This document shows, in pieces, positions 62,200 to 64,000 of a stretch of DNA of 64,000 nt. The notes beneath the pieces were generated by a model. It saw only the letters and a program-made list of their open reading frames with translations. It did not search any database and was not told where the DNA came from. A program made the position numbers and the translations under genes. Position 1 is the first letter of the stretch. Each line of letters opens with the position of its first letter. The stretch comes from Sipunculus nudus. Taxonomy: Eukaryota; Annelida; Sipuncula; Golfingiida; Sipunculidae. The stretch is taken from the NCBI GenBank assembly GCA_026874595.1, contig CM049319.1, positions 54,138,917-54,202,916 of the forward strand, read 5' to 3'.

Positions 62200-63490
62200 G
62201 AGCAGTTTCAGTGATACAATCTGCATCATGTCAGTAAAATAGCTCATATCTCTATAGACTGTTCTACTCTGTGATGATGGGACACTGAAAGGATTATCAA
62301 TGTAAGCAAAGGCTGAGCATTTAAATGTATATGGGATAGTATTCAGAACTTGAAAGCACAAGTGAAACTTTTAAGTTTCCATGACTGTATAATTGGAAGA
62401 ATTGAACAATCTTGATAATAACTGTAACATACTACCAGGGATCAGTGATATTAACGTACACTATCAAGCAGCATGATGTATTTACTTGAACCTCAACATT
62501 ATATCATTTATTTGAAATTAATTTATATCATAATGTTTGGCATCGCTGGTAGAACAAGAAATCCAGTCCAGGGGAAAGGGAGTGCTGCAGGTGATTGGTC
62601 AAGGATGCTTAAAGAGAGGGCTCATTGGGGAAAGAGATTATGAATGAGATACCATGCAATGAAGGTCACATGACCAAACTTCAGTGCTGTGCAGATCCCA
62701 TGACCAAAATGTAGTGTAGTGCAAGTCATATGACTCAAATTGAGGGCAGTGCAGATCATATGACCACATTGTAATGCAGTGCAAATAACATGGCCCCCAA
62801 TGCAGTGCAGTGCTGATCAGTTTACCCAGATGTAGTGCAGTGCAAATCCCCAAATGCAGTGCAGTGCAGATCACATGACCCAAATGCAGTGCAAGCCACA
62901 CGACTGAAAGGCAGTGCAGTTCAAGCAAGGTTATGACGCCATGGTGCATTACAGGGTTCATAAACTGGCCTTGCTTCAGGTTATTACATTACACTGTGGG
63001 TTAGAATGTTTAATCATTCTGGTATTCAGGTTTGACAGGAAGTCAAGAAGATTCATACAGAGTACTGGTCAGAGATTAGGACTTCCAGGTTATCATTTTT
63101 ATTTTGTTAATCACCATGGGATTTCATGAAATATTATTCAGTATAAAATGTCATATTTATAATAATATAACAGTGAATACCTATAATTGCCAGCAGACAG
63201 GCCAGCCAGTGAATTTGGATATAATTTCCAGCATACAGGTCCACCAACTTTAAAAAAAGTATTTTTACATGCAATGCATATCTCTTCAAATGCACTGTAA
63301 GTAATGAGTCATTTAGTATTTAAATTATTGATTCTTTTGATCATTAAATAAAAACTACCGGTATGAGAGTGGTAATGAGTTGCTGTAAAGAAAAGTATGC
63401 CCAGTGTAACCTAGAATCCATTGACAAAATGAAATCATCCTACAAGTGAAAATGTTGTGTATAAATAATAAAAATATATACTGGAATATT
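62200..63490 (+). other. NUP50: NUP50 3' UTR and probable poly(A) region
   Basis: AATAAA signals occur at 63347-63352 and 63467-63472; the second, near the end of the unique sequence, is the likelier one. The implied UTR is about 1.28 kb and contains a 30-bp minisatellite (62660-62935). Just beyond, at 63516, a dispersed repeat begins. Confidence 0.55.
62660..62935. repeat. 30-bp minisatellite in the NUP50 3' UTR
   Basis: About nine imperfect units spaced near 30 bp share GCAGTGCA followed by GATCACATGACC-like text. Some units are shortened to about 24-25 bp. The array is transcribed if the downstream poly(A) sites are used. The minus-strand frame of His/Leu/Cys-rich peptides here is only the repeat read through. 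Confidence 0.8.
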
Positions 63491-63515
63491 ACTCGTTTCT
63501 TTTGCCTTATTATAT

Positions 63516-64000
63516 GCCCATGTATGACGGGATGTATTATGGTATACCCTTCACCCGTCCATACATTGACTTTTAATGTCCCTGTGATAACTTACTGGGG
63601 CTGTGATTGATTTTCATTAATTGTATACCCACCACCCGTCCATACATTAACTTTTAATGTCGCTGTGATAACTTACTGGGGCTGTGATTGATTTTCATTA
63701 ATTGTATACCCACAACCCGTCCATACATCCGTCCGTTAACTTTTAATGTCACTGTGATCGCTTACTGGGGCTTTGATTGATTTTCATGAATCTCTCCATA
63801 ACCACTTACCAATAGATATCATGCCCAATTAAGGTCAGAGGTCATTAGGCTGTGTTGTGGTGTCGCCGTGATAACTTAGAGGAATATGATGGATTTAGAT
63901 AATTCTCAAGAGGAAATGTTATTCATGTAAATACATGTATCTCACCTAAGTTCGATTTCTAGCAGTCTATGCATATTTAATGAGGTCAGAGGCAACAGCA
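63516..64000 (+). mobile_element. Hairpin family 4 element with 81-bp triplication, runs off the window
   Basis: It starts ATGCCCATGTATGACGGGAT then GTATTATGGTATACCC. An 81-bp unit beginning TATACCC repeats at 63543, 63624 and 63705 with GTCCATACATTAACTTTTAA text. AATTAAGGTCAGAGGTCATTA follows. It lies downstream of NUP50 and continues past the edge. Confidence 0.8.

Noticed and set aside
62638-62961. His/Leu/Cys repeat frame on the minus strand
   Set aside because: Reading of the 30-bp minisatellite in the NUP50 3' UTR.

Overview
This window is animal (metazoan) nuclear DNA: AT-rich, intron-rich and crowded with transposable-element debris. Two conserved protein-coding genes are recognisable from their exons. 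They are divergent and share a compact promoter region. The hairpin-ended repeats with GTCCGTCC stretches and ~150-bp internal tandem cores, together with intron sizes and intermediate protein divergence from vertebrates, suggest a lophotrochozoan, most likely a bivalve mollusc. No species can be named from the sequence alone.

Left part, minus strand (18430 down to the left edge): the first six recognisable coding exons of PHF21A (BHC80), the PHD-finger subunit of the LSD1/CoREST histone-demethylase complex. The coiled-coil start and the short conserved block before the AT-hook and PHD region are present. The 3' exons, with the PHD finger, lie outside the window.

Centre and right, plus strand (about 18960 to about 63490): a complete NUP50 gene. 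It has a probable non-coding first exon with a YY1-like ATGGCGGC motif and seven coding exons, whose phases all agree and which encode 474 residues. It carries the importin-alpha-binding N-terminus, a Nup153-binding-like segment, a short FG region and a C-terminal Ran-binding domain. NUP50 acts at the nuclear pore and PHF21A in chromatin repression; the sequence shows a shared promoter but no functional link between them.

Most of the remaining sequence is repeats. (i) At least four sequence-unrelated families share one design: a terminal hairpin with a 0-3 base loop followed by a TATAG/TATTATG-like box; in three of them the outer arm is repeated in inverted form at the far end. These resemble Helentron/pearl-type non-autonomous elements. 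(ii) A 3.66-kb element at 26661-30323 has GGGCCATTTTCAC inverted ends and about a dozen copies of ATAACGGTAAAGACA near both ends. A duplicated copy of its target at 59590-61215 serves as the empty site and supports a 4-bp ATAT target duplication. (iii) Smaller inverted-repeat elements are pogo-like (with a Harbinger-like MITE nested inside), TA-flanked, hAT-like, and a 45-bp-TIR family. (iv) Minisatellites include a 51-bp array of about 36 copies in NUP50 intron 3 that stays open in several frames, and a 66-bp array in PHF21A intron 5 whose units are copies of an exon's own splice-donor region. No tRNA, rRNA or CRISPR was seen.
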